From positions 1-51,502 of the forward strand of contig JAGDMK010000002.1 of NCBI GenBank assembly GCA_017860635.1: a stretch of 51,502 nt of DNA, in the 5' to 3' direction. A program made the translations under genes and the position numbers. Positions within the stretch are counted from its first letter, which is position 1, and every line of letters begins with the position of its first letter. The notes below the pieces were generated by a model. That model made no database searches and was not told the origin of the DNA. It worked only from the letters and a program-made list of their open reading frames with translations. Shown here piece after piece: positions 17,978-27,275 of this stretch. This stretch comes from Bacteroidota bacterium. Its GTDB lineage: Bacteria; Bacteroidota; Ignavibacteria; UBA10030; UBA6906.

Positions 17978-20900
17978 TCCAACGGATCGATATGTGGAAA
18001 AGAATTGCCGCTGTGATGCTGTCACTGATGGGGATTGTCCTCGTGAACACATCAGGGCACGCACAGCAGATTGCGATCCCGCGCATAGACCAGATGCCGG
18101 ACATGCCATCGCCATACACCATGCGCAACTGGAAGCGGGTTGCCCTGGCATACGATTCGCTGGCATTCGATCTTGCGCGCAGCGGTCAGTATTTCCCGCT
18201 TGCCTTCCTCATGGCGAACCCGGTCAATTATCCAGGTCAGACGAGCTTCGGCCTTCACTCCTATGTGGGCGACGGACGCTCGGAAACCGGTGAGGCCATC
18301 AACGTACTGCCGGCAGTTGTCGGGGCCTCGCTCTGCGGAGCGGACAAGCGGCAACAGTTCGGACGTGACTGGGTCGTGATGTGCCAGGAGTATTTCAACA
18401 ACCGTCCGGAAGAACACGTTTACCTGAATGAGCCGGTGACGCAGAGCGGATCGGATTGGTGGTACGATGTGATGCCGAATGTGTTCTTCTATCAACTCGC
18501 TTCTCTGCATCCGGGTGCGGGGGATTTCACACGCCAGTTCGGACTGGTGGCTGACAGATGGCTTGCGGCGGTCTATGCCATGGGAGGAAGCCTCGCACCG
18601 TGGTCGCACCCAGGTCTCGAGCACCGCGGGTGGTACCTTGCCACGATGAGGCCCAACAACGAGACTCCCCATGAACCTGAAGCCGGCGGCTCCATTGCCT
18701 GGCTCTTGTATCACGCTTCCGTGGCCACGGGGAAGAAGGAGTACCGGTATGGAGCGGAATTGTGCATGGAGGAGCTGAATGCGTACACAACAAATCCGGC
18801 ATATGAGCTGCAGCTCCCCTACGGCACATACCTCGCGGCACGGATGAACGGAGAAATCGGCACCACCTTCGATGTAGAGAAGATGGTGAACTGGTGTTTC
18901 AATGTGTCACCCCTCCGGAGCTGGGGAGCGGTTGTGGGAACCTGGGGCGGCTATGATTGCTCGGGCTTGATCGGAGAAGTGAACGGCTGGAACGACTATG
19001 CATTTGCGATGAACACATTCGAGCAGATCGGGGCACTCGTGCCGCTCGTGCGGTATGATCCCCGGTTTGCCAGGGCTATTGGCAAATGGACATTGAATGC
19101 AGCCAATGCAAGCCGGCTCTTTTATGGAGGGTATCTGCCGGATGTCAACCAGGACAGCAGGGCATGGTCGGGTCAGTATGATCCGGGCTCGGTCCTCGCT
19201 CATGAAGCGCTCCGGCAAGGTGGACCGGGTCAGGTGAGTCCGTACGCAACGGGTGATGCCATTGCAGGAGGGTGGGCGCCGACCAACCTCTCGCTGTATA
19301 GTTCGTCGCATGCCGGAATTCTTGGTGCCATCATCGATACGACGAATGTGCCAGGTGTGCTGAAGCTGGATCTTCTTGCGACGGACTACTTCCATGCCCC
19401 GGCCTATCCCACCTTTCTGTTCTACAATCCGGATTCACTCACGCGCATTGTAAACTTCGCTGTCGGTAATGGAGCTCATGATCTCTACAATACGGTGACG
19501 AAGATATTCCTTGCCCGCGGGATTACCGGTGCCGCGAGCATCTCTCTTCTACCGCGCAGCGCGGTCGTTGCGGTCATCACTCCCTCCGGAGGCACGGTGA
19601 CCTACGACGAGGAGCGAATGCTTATCGACGGAATCGTGGTGGACTACCGGTCGGACCACGTTCCTTCCAACCATCGCCCGCGGATAAAAGGCTTCGGTGC
19701 CAGACCTTCCACCATATACCTGGGCGGAGATGCACAGCTCTCCTGCACCGCAGTGGATGCCGACGGGGACTCGCTTGTATTCGAGTGGTCGGCCACAGGC
19801 GGCACGCTCACCGCAGGTGGATCCACGGGATCCTGGACGGCGCCGGTAACAAAAGGAGTGTTCGATGTTGTATGCCGGATTTCAGACGGGAATGGCGGAG
19901 GCGACACAGCCCGTACGGCCATCACGGTGGTTGATTCGGCTCTTACCGTTCCTGTCATCCGTGAGATCGTCGCGCGGCCGGGGAAGGTGGATCGTGGCGC
20001 CACGACAACCGTGACCTGCCATGCAAACGATCCGTCGGGAAAGACGCTCACGTATTCATGGTTGGCCTCCGGGGGGACCATCCTGGGGCAGGATTCTGCT
20101 GTTCAATGGACCGCGCCGTCGGCTGCAGGGAACTATACCCTGGTGTGCACCGTGAACAACGGGCAAGGTGGGACAGACAAAGACAGCGTCCTGGTGCCGG
20201 TGCGCGACTTCTCGCTCACCGGAACGGGAAACCTGATCCTCTCCTTGACCTGCAACGGGAATCTGACTGATGCGAGCAGCTACGGCAACCCCGTGACCCC
20301 GACGGACATCACTTTTGTTGCTGACCGGCACGGGACAACCGGTCACGCCTGTGGATTCAACGGTGGCACCAGTTCACTGCGAATACCAAACACGGCGGCG
20401 TTGAGTTGTGACACAGCGATCTCTGTGAGTCTCTGGTTCAAACCAGGTCTCCAGATGGCGAAGGAGATGTTTCTGATTTCTCACGGAAGCTGGCAGAATC
20501 GCTGGAAGATCTCGCTGACCCCCGAGGGAAGAGTGCGGTGGACAGTGAAGACCACAGCAGGCGTCAGGGATGTGGATTCACGGACTCGTATTGTACCGGG
20601 AACGTACTATTTTGTGTCCGGGATCTACAATGGTGCCGATCTCGAGGTGTATCTGAACGGCGAGTTTGAAAACTTCGTGCCCTGGTCCGGGACACTCCTG
20701 AAGCCCGCTATCGACCTGATGGTGGGACAGATGCTTCCCGGGGATGCCAACTATAATTTTCAGGGAGTCATAGACGAGATCACCCTTCATGATTACGCGC
20801 TGACCTCCCCGCAGGTCAAGAGCCTGTGCCAGGTTGTTTCTTCAGTGAGTGGCGGCGACGCGTCCCCGGTTCCTTCTTCCACAGCCCTGACGGGAATATT

Positions 20901-21183
20901 TCCGAACCCTTTCAATGCCGGTGCGCAGATACAGTTTGTCATCGCGGCTGATGATGACCAGAGTCGGATCCGTCCTTCAGGAGAGATCGGTGGGTATCGC
21001 CAGGTTTCTGTGCGCGTCTATGACATACTGGGGAGAACTGTGGAGACCCTTGTGGAAGCTCCGCTCAGGCCGGGCCGCTATTCGGCGTGGTTCGATGGAA
21101 GCCGCGTGGCAAGCGGGGTCTACTGGTGCCGGCTGACGGCCGGGGCCCATACGGTTGTAGGCAAAATGCTGCTACTCCGATGA
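17974..21183 (+). CDS. Large secreted multidomain glycan-active protein with Ig/PKD, LamG and T9SS domains
   Basis: 1069 residues. ATG 17974 overlaps the previous stop; ATG 17992 is an alternative giving a shorter signal peptide. Residues about 40-560 are a helical-barrel-like region rich in Trp/Gly ('WKRVALAYDSLAFDLA', 'GTWGGYDCSGLIGEVNGWND'). Two Ig/PKD-like domains follow (about 570-650 and 660-745), each with a 'DGDSLVFEWSATGG'-type core. A LamG/concanavalin-like domain spans about 755-955 ('LWFKPGLQM', 'VDEITLHDYAL' pattern). The last 95 residues are a T9SS tail (FPNPFNAGAQIQF ... VVGKMLLLR). The protein is predicted to be surface-displayed, binding polysaccharide through LamG. The catalytic activity of the first domain is a guess; no family was recognised. 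Confidence 0.65.
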   Translation: MIQRIDMWKRIAAVMLSLMGIVLVNTSGHAQQIAIPRIDQMPDMPSPYTMRNWKRVALAYDSLAFDLARSGQYFPLAFLMANPVNYPGQTSFGLHSYVGDGRSETGEAINVLPAVVGASLCGADKRQQFGRDWVVMCQEYFNNRPEEHVYLNEPVTQSGSDWWYDVMPNVFFYQLASLHPGAGDFTRQFGLVADRWLAAVYAMGGSLAPWSHPGLEHRGWYLATMRPNNETPHEPEAGGSIAWLLYHASVATGKKEYRYGAELCMEELNAYTTNPAYELQLPYGTYLAARMNGEIGTTFDVEKMVNWCFNVSPLRSWGAVVGTWGGYDCSGLIGEVNGWNDYAFAMNTFEQIGALVPLVRYDPRFARAIGKWTLNAANASRLFYGGYLPDVNQDSRAWSGQYDPGSVLAHEALRQGGPGQVSPYATGDAIAGGWAPTNLSLYSSSHAGILGAIIDTTNVPGVLKLDLLATDYFHAPAYPTFLFYNPDSLTRIVNFAVGNGAHDLYNTVTKIFLARGITGAASISLLPRSAVVAVITPSGGTVTYDEERMLIDGIVVDYRSDHVPSNHRPRIKGFGARPSTIYLGGDAQLSCTAVDADGDSLVFEWSATGGTLTAGGSTGSWTAPVTKGVFDVVCRISDGNGGGDTARTAITVVDSALTVPVIREIVARPGKVDRGATTTVTCHANDPSGKTLTYSWLASGGTILGQDSAVQWTAPSAAGNYTLVCTVNNGQGGTDKDSVLVPVRDFSLTGTGNLILSLTCNGNLTDASSYGNPVTPTDITFVADRHGTTGHACGFNGGTSSLRIPNTAALSCDTAISVSLWFKPGLQMAKEMFLISHGSWQNRWKISLTPEGRVRWTVKTTAGVRDVDSRTRIVPGTYYFVSGIYNGADLEVYLNGEFENFVPWSGTLLKPAIDLMVGQMLPGDANYNFQGVIDEITLHDYALTSPQVKSLCQVVSSVSGGDASPVPSSTALTGIFPNPFNAGAQIQFVIAADDDQSRIRPSGEIGGYRQVSVRVYDILGRTVETLVEAPLRPGRYSAWFDGSRVASGVYWCRLTAGAHTVVGKMLLLR

Positions 21184-21196
21184 GTATCATCAGGTC

Positions 21197-21427
21197 CTCA
21201 CCAACGGTGAATACCCGCGCCGGCATTCCGGCGCGAACAGTATCTCGTGAACGATCCTTGATGAGTCAAGAAGCTCACCAACGGTGAATACCCGCGCCGG
21301 CATTCCAGCGCGAACAGTATCTCGTGAACGATCCTTGATGAGTCAAGAAGCTCACCAACGGTGAATACCCGCGCCGGCATTCCGGCGCGAAGAGCATCTC
21401 ATGAGCAGTCCTCGAAGAGTCAAGATG
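21197..21427 (+). repeat. Three tandem 77-bp repeats, each with a perfect hairpin
   Basis: Copies start at 21197, 21274 and 21351. Copies 1 and 2 differ at one base; copy 3 matches for its first 40 bases and then diverges. Each carries the inverted repeat CGCGCCGG-CATT-CCGGCGCG (21216-21235 in copy 1), an 8-bp stem with a 4-base loop; in copy 2 one stem base is changed. The array fills the gap between the T9SS-tailed gene and the beta-mannosidase gene. It could act as a REP-like mRNA-stabilising or terminating element. There are no spacers, so it is not CRISPR. Confidence 0.85.
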
Positions 21428-21471
21428 CTTCCCGGAGGATGTATACTCAACACACCATGCGAAAGAAAACG

Positions 21472-23928
21472 ATGTCCAAGCAGACAATTGACCTGAGCGG
21501 CTCATGGCAATTTCGATGTGAAGACACGTACAATGCCCTTCCCCGCAGCCATCAGTCGTTGGCACGGTGGATGAAAGCGGCCGTTCCCGGAACGGTCCAT
21601 ACCGACCTTATGGCCGCCGGCAAGATCGCCGATCCGTTCTACCGCACCAATGAAAACGACATTCAGTGGATAGACAGAGTGCGGTGGATCTACAGACGGA
21701 CCTTCGTTGTTTCCGATGCCGTTTTGCAGGAGCAGGCGATCGAGCTGGTGGCCGAAGGTCTCGACACCTTTGCGGCCATCCGGATCAACGATAGCCAGGT
21801 CGGATCTGCGTTCAACATGTTCATCGGGCATCGCTTCGACGTAAAATCCTCTCTCCATCCTGGCATCAATACGATTGAAATCGCCTTTGACTCTCCGACC
21901 GTGAGAGCGAAGGCGATTGAACAGGAACATGGAAGACTCCGGGTTGCGCTGGAGTCGTATCGGGCCTACGTACGCAAAGCCCAGTATTCGTTCGGGTGGG
22001 ACTGGGGGCCGAAACTCACCACATCCGGCATATGGCGCCCCATCCGCATTGAAGCGTACTCCGGCGGACGGCTCAAGGATCCAGTCGTCCGTGTGGTCTC
22101 GGCAGATGCAGATGCGGCAGAGATAGTCGTTGCCGTGTCGGTAACCAACGAAGGAAACGCACAGCACGAGCTGGACATCAGTATTACGGGAGGAGACAGG
22201 GAGGTAAAGTCATCAGCCGTCGTAGCGGGAGCGAACGCCGTGCTGAAGTGCTCCGTCTCCCAACCCAGACTCTGGTGGCCCAACGGATACGGGGAGCAGC
22301 ACCTGTACACTGCGGAACTTGCCCTCCGGCTCGGCACAGAGGTGGTGGACACGGCAAGTGTGCGTTTTGCCATTCGTACCGTGCGTCTCGTTCAGGAACC
22401 GGACGAAGAAGGGCGTTCGTTCATCATAGAGGTGAACGGGGTGCCGGTGTTCTGCAAGGGTGCCGACTGGATTCCATCGGACAGTTTCATTCCGAGGATC
22501 AAGGACGCTACATACACCCGTCTTCTCACAATGGCCCGCGACGCGTCCATGAACATGATCCGTGTGTGGGGAGGAGGGATTTATGAGCAGGAGATCTTCT
22601 ATGACCTCTGCGACCGCCTCGGTCTCATGGTGTGGCAGGATTTCATGTTCGCGTGCGGCGAGTACCCCGATCATCCTGCATTCCTGGAGGCAGTGCGCGA
22701 GGAAGCGGAATCGGTTGTGCGCCGTCTGCGCAACCATCCGTGCATCGTGCTCTGGTGTGGCAACAACGAATGTGAGTGGCTCTTCTGTACCGAAAATCCC
22801 GCCAAGACCCCTGATGACATGAGGGGCGCACCGATCTTCCGCGATGTCCTTGCCAGAGTTGTGCGCGATCAGGACGGCACGCGTCCCTACTGGCGCAGCA
22901 CGCCGTTCGGAGAGGGCTTCCCGAATGCACAGGATAACGGAAACCACCATCAGTGGGAAGTGTGGAGCGCATGGAAGGACTTCCTCCACTACCGCGAGAA
23001 CCACGCACGGTTTGTTTCCGAGTTCGGTTTTCAGGGTCCGCCCGATCCCCGCACACTCGAGCGTGTGACGCTGCCGGAGGACCGGTCACTTCATTCGGCA
23101 GTGGTGCAGCACCATAACAAACAGGTGGAAGGAATGGAGAGGCTCTTCCGGTTCCAGGCTGCGCATTACCCTGTGGCGGCGGACTGGGCCGGGTTCTTCC
23201 ACACGGGTCAACTGGTGCAGGCCGACGCGTTGAAGTGCGCCGTTGAGCACTGGCGCCGGAGGAAATTCAGAACAGGCGGGGCGCTGTTCTGGCAGCTCAA
23301 CGACTGCTGGCCTGTGATGAGCTGGTCCGTGATCGATGCCGATCTCCGCCCGAAGGCGTCGTACTATGCCGCACGCCGTTTCTTTGCACCTGTGCTCGTC
23401 TCCCTCGCGCAGGCCGGACCGGATATTCGGGTGTGGGGGACGAACGACTTCCTCGTGGATGTGCCGTCAAGGGTGTCGCTGTCTCTCCGTTCATTCAACG
23501 GAGACGTGCTCTGGCGCAAGAACATGCGCGTCGTGGTACCGCCCAATGCATCCGTCATCCTGTACACGGTGCCCGGGATTGTGATGCGCAAGGTGGATCC
23601 CGCAACCATGTACCTTCATGCAGTCCTTGCCTATGCAGGTGGAGGGGTGACGGAGAACAGGCATTACTTCCTTGAGCCCAAGCATCTTAAGCTGCCGCAT
23701 GCCCGCGTTGCCATCAGCGTGCGGAAGTCAGGTCCCGGTGTTTACCGGGCACGCGTGCGTTCCACGAAGTTTGCGTTTGGCGTCGCTCTGACTGCGGCAG
23801 TCGATGCAGACATCCATGAGAATTGGTTTGACCTGGATGTGGGGAGCGCGCGGGATGTCATAATCTCGAGCGAACTGCCGCTTGCTCAACTGCGTCGGAC
23901 GATTGCCGTCCGTGCACTCAATTCATGA
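21472..23928 (+). CDS. Beta-mannosidase, GH2 family, cytoplasmic
   Basis: 818 residues from ATG 21472; ATG 21439 and 21457 are in frame, but a TATACT hexamer at 21442 argues for a later start. There is no signal peptide, so it acts in the cytoplasm. Domains follow the GH2 order: sugar-binding jelly roll ('DLSGSWQFR', 'AVPGTVHTDLMAAGKI'), Ig-like domains, then a TIM barrel. The general acid/base is E433 in WCGNNECEW and the nucleophile E517 in FVSEFGFQ, the beta-mannosidase pattern; 'GVRFRDADWIPSDSF'-like sequence appears here as 'FCKGADWIPSDSFIPR'. It releases mannose from the non-reducing end of beta-mannosides (EC 3.2.1.25 type). Two GH130 phosphorylase genes follow directly, giving hydrolytic and phosphorolytic routes for the same substrates. 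Confidence 0.92.
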   Translation: MSKQTIDLSGSWQFRCEDTYNALPRSHQSLARWMKAAVPGTVHTDLMAAGKIADPFYRTNENDIQWIDRVRWIYRRTFVVSDAVLQEQAIELVAEGLDTFAAIRINDSQVGSAFNMFIGHRFDVKSSLHPGINTIEIAFDSPTVRAKAIEQEHGRLRVALESYRAYVRKAQYSFGWDWGPKLTTSGIWRPIRIEAYSGGRLKDPVVRVVSADADAAEIVVAVSVTNEGNAQHELDISITGGDREVKSSAVVAGANAVLKCSVSQPRLWWPNGYGEQHLYTAELALRLGTEVVDTASVRFAIRTVRLVQEPDEEGRSFIIEVNGVPVFCKGADWIPSDSFIPRIKDATYTRLLTMARDASMNMIRVWGGGIYEQEIFYDLCDRLGLMVWQDFMFACGEYPDHPAFLEAVREEAESVVRRLRNHPCIVLWCGNNECEWLFCTENPAKTPDDMRGAPIFRDVLARVVRDQDGTRPYWRSTPFGEGFPNAQDNGNHHQWEVWSAWKDFLHYRENHARFVSEFGFQGPPDPRTLERVTLPEDRSLHSAVVQHHNKQVEGMERLFRFQAAHYPVAADWAGFFHTGQLVQADALKCAVEHWRRRKFRTGGALFWQLNDCWPVMSWSVIDADLRPKASYYAARRFFAPVLVSLAQAGPDIRVWGTNDFLVDVPSRVSLSLRSFNGDVLWRKNMRVVVPPNASVILYTVPGIVMRKVDPATMYLHAVLAYAGGGVTENRHYFLEPKHLKLPHARVAISVRKSGPGVYRARVRSTKFAFGVALTAAVDADIHENWFDLDVGSARDVIISSELPLAQLRRTIAVRALNS

Positions 23929-23952
23929 GTTTCTTTGACATGAGGCGTTGAT

Positions 23953-25065
23953 ATGAAAACCTACCCCATCACCGTCGAGCGCTGTAACGGCGCCGTCCCG
24001 ATCATCGTGCCGGGATCGAATTGGTGGGAAACGGGGGTCACCTTTAATGCGGCGGCGTTGTATCTCGAACGATCGGCAGCGAATGATAAAATTATCCAGA
24101 CCTTGTTGCCTATGCGTCGTCTGTCTGATGCCGATCTGCACAACGGCATCATCGTGATTCACTACCGTGCCCGGCCGGAGACGGATCCGGGATTGCCGTT
24201 TGTCCGCAGCTTCATCGGCCTGGCACTGTTCACTCCCGAATTCAAACCTCTCTATCGCTACAAAGAGCCCGTGATCTTTCCCGAGCCCATGCCCGATGGA
24301 GCTGACTATCTGGGTGTGGAGGATCCCCGGATCACACGCATCGGGAATACATTCACTATGGTGTATTGCGGCCTGAAAGCAGATCCGGAAACGGTGTATC
24401 ATACACAGCTCTGCACCGCGCGCTCGACCGATCTCCTGCATTGGGAGAAACTGGGACCCATGCGGGGGGATATCAACGCGCACTATAACAAAGATGGAGT
24501 GCTCTTTCCGGGGGCTGAGCAGGGGAAGTACTATCTGCTTCACCGGCCATGGTGGAATGGATTGCCTCATGCGGATTATGCCATGAATCTGGCGGTCAGT
24601 AATGCCCCGGACGGTACATGGCGTGACCTCGGACCGATTATGCATTCCTTCCACAACCCGCGGTTTAAAGAATCCTGGATCGGCGCCGGCGGTGTGCCTG
24701 TGCCCCTGGGCGATGGCAGATATATGATGATCTATCATACCGGCAACAGCAGGGCCGATAGCACCCTGGAATACGATCTGGATGCGGCGTTGCTGGATAT
24801 GCGCCACGCGGAGACGGATCCTGCCTCAGTCGTGCGCGGCCGCATCGAACACTTCATGGTCCCGGAGACGCCGGAAGAGCTCGGGTCCAGCTCCACACTG
24901 CAGGTGCAGAACGTCCTGTTCACATGCGGGTCGTATGTCTATGGTGACCACCTGTACATTGTCTATGGCGGCGCCGACACGTATCTTCTTGCTGCGCGGG
25001 TGGAGATCGCTACGCTTATGCGGGAGCTGGAGGCGGCAGACCTCAAGAATCCATTTGTCGCATAG
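23953..25065 (+). CDS. GH130 beta-mannoside phosphorylase (copy 1)
   Basis: 370 residues without a signal peptide; GAGG lies eight bases before ATG 23953. A five-bladed propeller is indicated by repeated blade motifs, with the GH130 core 'YLGVEDPRITRIGNTFTMVYCG' holding the catalytic Asp. 'NKDGVLFPG', 'YYLLHRPWW', 'ESWIGAGGVPVPLGDG' and 'MMIYHTGN' are also present. GH130 enzymes cleave beta-1,4- or beta-1,2-mannosidic bonds, or Man-GlcNAc linkages, with inorganic phosphate to give alpha-mannose 1-phosphate, saving ATP. It is followed 51 bp later by a second GH130 gene. Subfamily and bond specificity cannot be told by eye. Confidence 0.9.
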   Translation: MKTYPITVERCNGAVPIIVPGSNWWETGVTFNAAALYLERSAANDKIIQTLLPMRRLSDADLHNGIIVIHYRARPETDPGLPFVRSFIGLALFTPEFKPLYRYKEPVIFPEPMPDGADYLGVEDPRITRIGNTFTMVYCGLKADPETVYHTQLCTARSTDLLHWEKLGPMRGDINAHYNKDGVLFPGAEQGKYYLLHRPWWNGLPHADYAMNLAVSNAPDGTWRDLGPIMHSFHNPRFKESWIGAGGVPVPLGDGRYMMIYHTGNSRADSTLEYDLDAALLDMRHAETDPASVVRGRIEHFMVPETPEELGSSSTLQVQNVLFTCGSYVYGDHLYIVYGGADTYLLAARVEIATLMRELEAADLKNPFVA

Positions 25066-25116
25066 GATCTACCTGGTTCGTTTTAATAGACAGCCGGAAC
25101 TTCGAGGGTCAACATC

Positions 25117-26163
25117 ATGACAGCACCGCGCGTCGAACGGCTTCACGGGGGACAACCGCTGATTGAGAAGGTTGAAACTCATCCCTGGGAGAACAAAGTT
25201 ACCTTCAACCCGGCTTGCGTGCTTGTAGAAGATCAGGTCATGAAGCGGGCCGTTGTGCACGCGCTTCCGGTAGACGAGACCACCCGCAACCGTCTTTTGG
25301 GAGAGGCCGCACTCGTCATGCTCCTCTACCGCGCGCAGGGCAGAAGGACACCGGAGAAAGACCATACCAGGTCTGTGCTTGGCCTGGCTGTCTGCTCGCC
25401 GGACCTGCGCGTGCTCGCTCGCCTGGATCAACCCGTGATGATTCCGGAGGGAGAGTACGAGGATTTGGGTGTGGAAGATCCGCGGATCATGCGCGTGGGC
25501 GACCAGTTTGTCATGATCTACACAGGGTATGCGTCAGGCCGGGAGCGCAACAGAGTCCGCATCCTGATTGCCACATCGGAGGATGCGGTTCACTGGAAGA
25601 AGCATGGTCCGCTGCGCGGAACATTCAACACTGTGGACAACAAAAACGGGATGCTCTTCGAACCGGCTACCGGCAAGAACCTGCTGATGCTGCACAGGCC
25701 CATGGAGGGTGCAAATGCGATGAGGGTTCACTGGGCAGAGAGCGGGGATCTGTTCGGAGAATGGAAAGACAGGGGACTTTTCATGGACTGGAGGCCGAAT
25801 CCGCAGTTCAAGGATGTCTGGGTCGGAGGCGGGGCGCCGCCGATGTTGCTTTCTGACGGACGGTATCTTATCCTGTATCACATAGGCAACAGGGATGTCG
25901 TCGGGAAGCGCGAGTATGATCTGGGCATAGCACTCTGTGACCCGGGGCGGCCGGATCCGATTCTCCGCCGTACAGAGCCGCTGCTTCGTCCGACGACACC
26001 GCAGGAGACAATTGGTGACGCGGACCTCGGCGTGAACAACGTTGTGTTCGTGTGCGGGGCGTACTTCTGGCAGGGAGACCTGTATTTCCCGTACCAGGGA
26101 GCAGATACCTGCATCCTTGGTGCTCGCATCCCCGGGTCCGAGCTCGACCGTTTCATTTCCTGA
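25117..26163 (+). CDS. GH130 beta-mannoside phosphorylase (copy 2)
   Basis: 348 residues, cytoplasmic, with GAGGG before ATG 25117. It shares the GH130 landmarks with copy 1: 'YEDLGVEDPRIMRVGDQFVMIY', 'NKNGMLFEP', 'LLMLHRP', 'DVWVGGGAPPMLLSDG', 'YLILYHIGNRD' and 'YFPYQGADTCILGARI'. The two copies are clearly divergent over most of their length, so this is not a recent duplication and they may act on different chain lengths or linkages, as paired GH130 enzymes do in Bacteroides and Ruminococcus mannan pathways. The stop is 27 bases before the esterase gene. Confidence 0.88.
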   Translation: MTAPRVERLHGGQPLIEKVETHPWENKVTFNPACVLVEDQVMKRAVVHALPVDETTRNRLLGEAALVMLLYRAQGRRTPEKDHTRSVLGLAVCSPDLRVLARLDQPVMIPEGEYEDLGVEDPRIMRVGDQFVMIYTGYASGRERNRVRILIATSEDAVHWKKHGPLRGTFNTVDNKNGMLFEPATGKNLLMLHRPMEGANAMRVHWAESGDLFGEWKDRGLFMDWRPNPQFKDVWVGGGAPPMLLSDGRYLILYHIGNRDVVGKREYDLGIALCDPGRPDPILRRTEPLLRPTTPQETIGDADLGVNNVVFVCGAYFWQGDLYFPYQGADTCILGARIPGSELDRFIS

Positions 26164-26189
26164 CTTCAGCCACGAAAGGAGCAGTGACC

Positions 26190-26999
26190 ATGTCATCAAC
26201 ATCCCCGTGCGGTATCGTCTTTGTTCTCGGTGCCGCATTTCTGCTCTGCAGCCTGCAGCATTCCTTCGCACAAGGCCGGGTGGAAACCGGTTTCCTGAAC
26301 CGCACAGTCGAAATCGCGGGAACGGTCTACAAATATCAGATCTACATGCCGTCCACGTATACGCAAGCACAGGCCTGGCCTGTGATTCTGTTCCTGCATG
26401 GGGCAGGTGAGCGCGGAAAAGATGGACTCCTCCAGACGCAGACGGGACTTGGCGCAGCAATTCGCCAGAATGCTGACCGGTATCCCGCCATAGTCGTATT
26501 TCCTCAGTGTCCTCCTGATTCCATATGGGTGGGAGAGCCCTCGCAGGCGGCGATGATGGCTCTTCAAAAAACGCTGAAGGAATTCAAGACCGATGCGGAC
26601 CGGGTATACCTTACCGGACTCTCCATGGGTGGCAATGGCACATGGTATCTCGCCTATCGCCATCCGCAAATCTTTGCGGCTGCAGCGCCGATCTGCGGAT
26701 GGATTCAGAGGGACACTTCATGGATCAGCATGTTCGACCCTGTGGTTCCGGAGAACACAGATGCTGCATTTGAGATCGTGGCGAAGAAGCTCGTCCGCCT
26801 TCCGGTGTGGATCTTCCACGGGGAAGCAGACCCGGCGGTTCCGGTGGGTCAATCGCGGGGCGCTGCCGCCGCTCTGACCGCCATCGGCGCTCCGGTGAAG
26901 TATACCGAGCTCCCGGGCACCGGGCACAACTCATGGGACGCCGCTTACGGTTCCGAGAAATTCGTAACATGGCTGTTCGAGCAGCGCCGGGGGAAATAG
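26190..26999 (+). CDS. Secreted alpha/beta-hydrolase esterase
   Basis: 269 residues from ATG 26190, with AAAGGAG upstream; the frame runs further up only through the GH130 gene. The signal peptide ends at 'SLQHSFAQ'. The catalytic triad is visible: S145 in GLSMGG, D214 in HGEADPAVP and H246 in GTGHNSW, with an oxyanion 'LFLHGAGERG' loop. The architecture is that of phospholipase/carboxylesterase, PHB-depolymerase-like and CE1-type esterases found in polysaccharide loci. It may deacetylate mannan or remove other acyl groups outside the cytoplasm so that glycosidases can act. The substrate is inferred from context. Confidence 0.8.
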   Translation: MSSTSPCGIVFVLGAAFLLCSLQHSFAQGRVETGFLNRTVEIAGTVYKYQIYMPSTYTQAQAWPVILFLHGAGERGKDGLLQTQTGLGAAIRQNADRYPAIVVFPQCPPDSIWVGEPSQAAMMALQKTLKEFKTDADRVYLTGLSMGGNGTWYLAYRHPQIFAAAAPICGWIQRDTSWISMFDPVVPENTDAAFEIVAKKLVRLPVWIFHGEADPAVPVGQSRGAAAALTAIGAPVKYTELPGTGHNSWDAAYGSEKFVTWLFEQRRGK

Positions 27000-27275
27000 A
27001 CCGCTTCATTAATAATAAGGATGGACACGTCGACACGGTGGATGTCCAAGCCACCGCCCGACGCCCCCATCAGCAGGCCAGAGGTGATTCGGTCCAGCGC
27101 GCAGGGACCAATGGTCCACTCGGTTTGACAATTCTGTGACAACTGCAGCATCGCTGCGCAGTACATTGTGACCGTTCCTCCCGGGACCATCCGATGCCGG
27201 ATGTCCCCGGGGGCATCGGTGGAGCTCTCCCTCCCGGTGACGGAGAACACCGCTGCAAAAAAGAGCGGGCTGTCT

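Noticed and set aside
21197-21427. CRISPR array
   Set aside because: Units are contiguous 77-mers with no variable spacers and no cas genes nearby.
27021-27128. A 35-codon frame before the radical SAM gene as a RiPP precursor
   Set aside because: The only purine-rich site touches the ATG, there is no leader/core pattern or Cys/aromatic core, and the enzyme has a membrane anchor unlike RiPP maturases.
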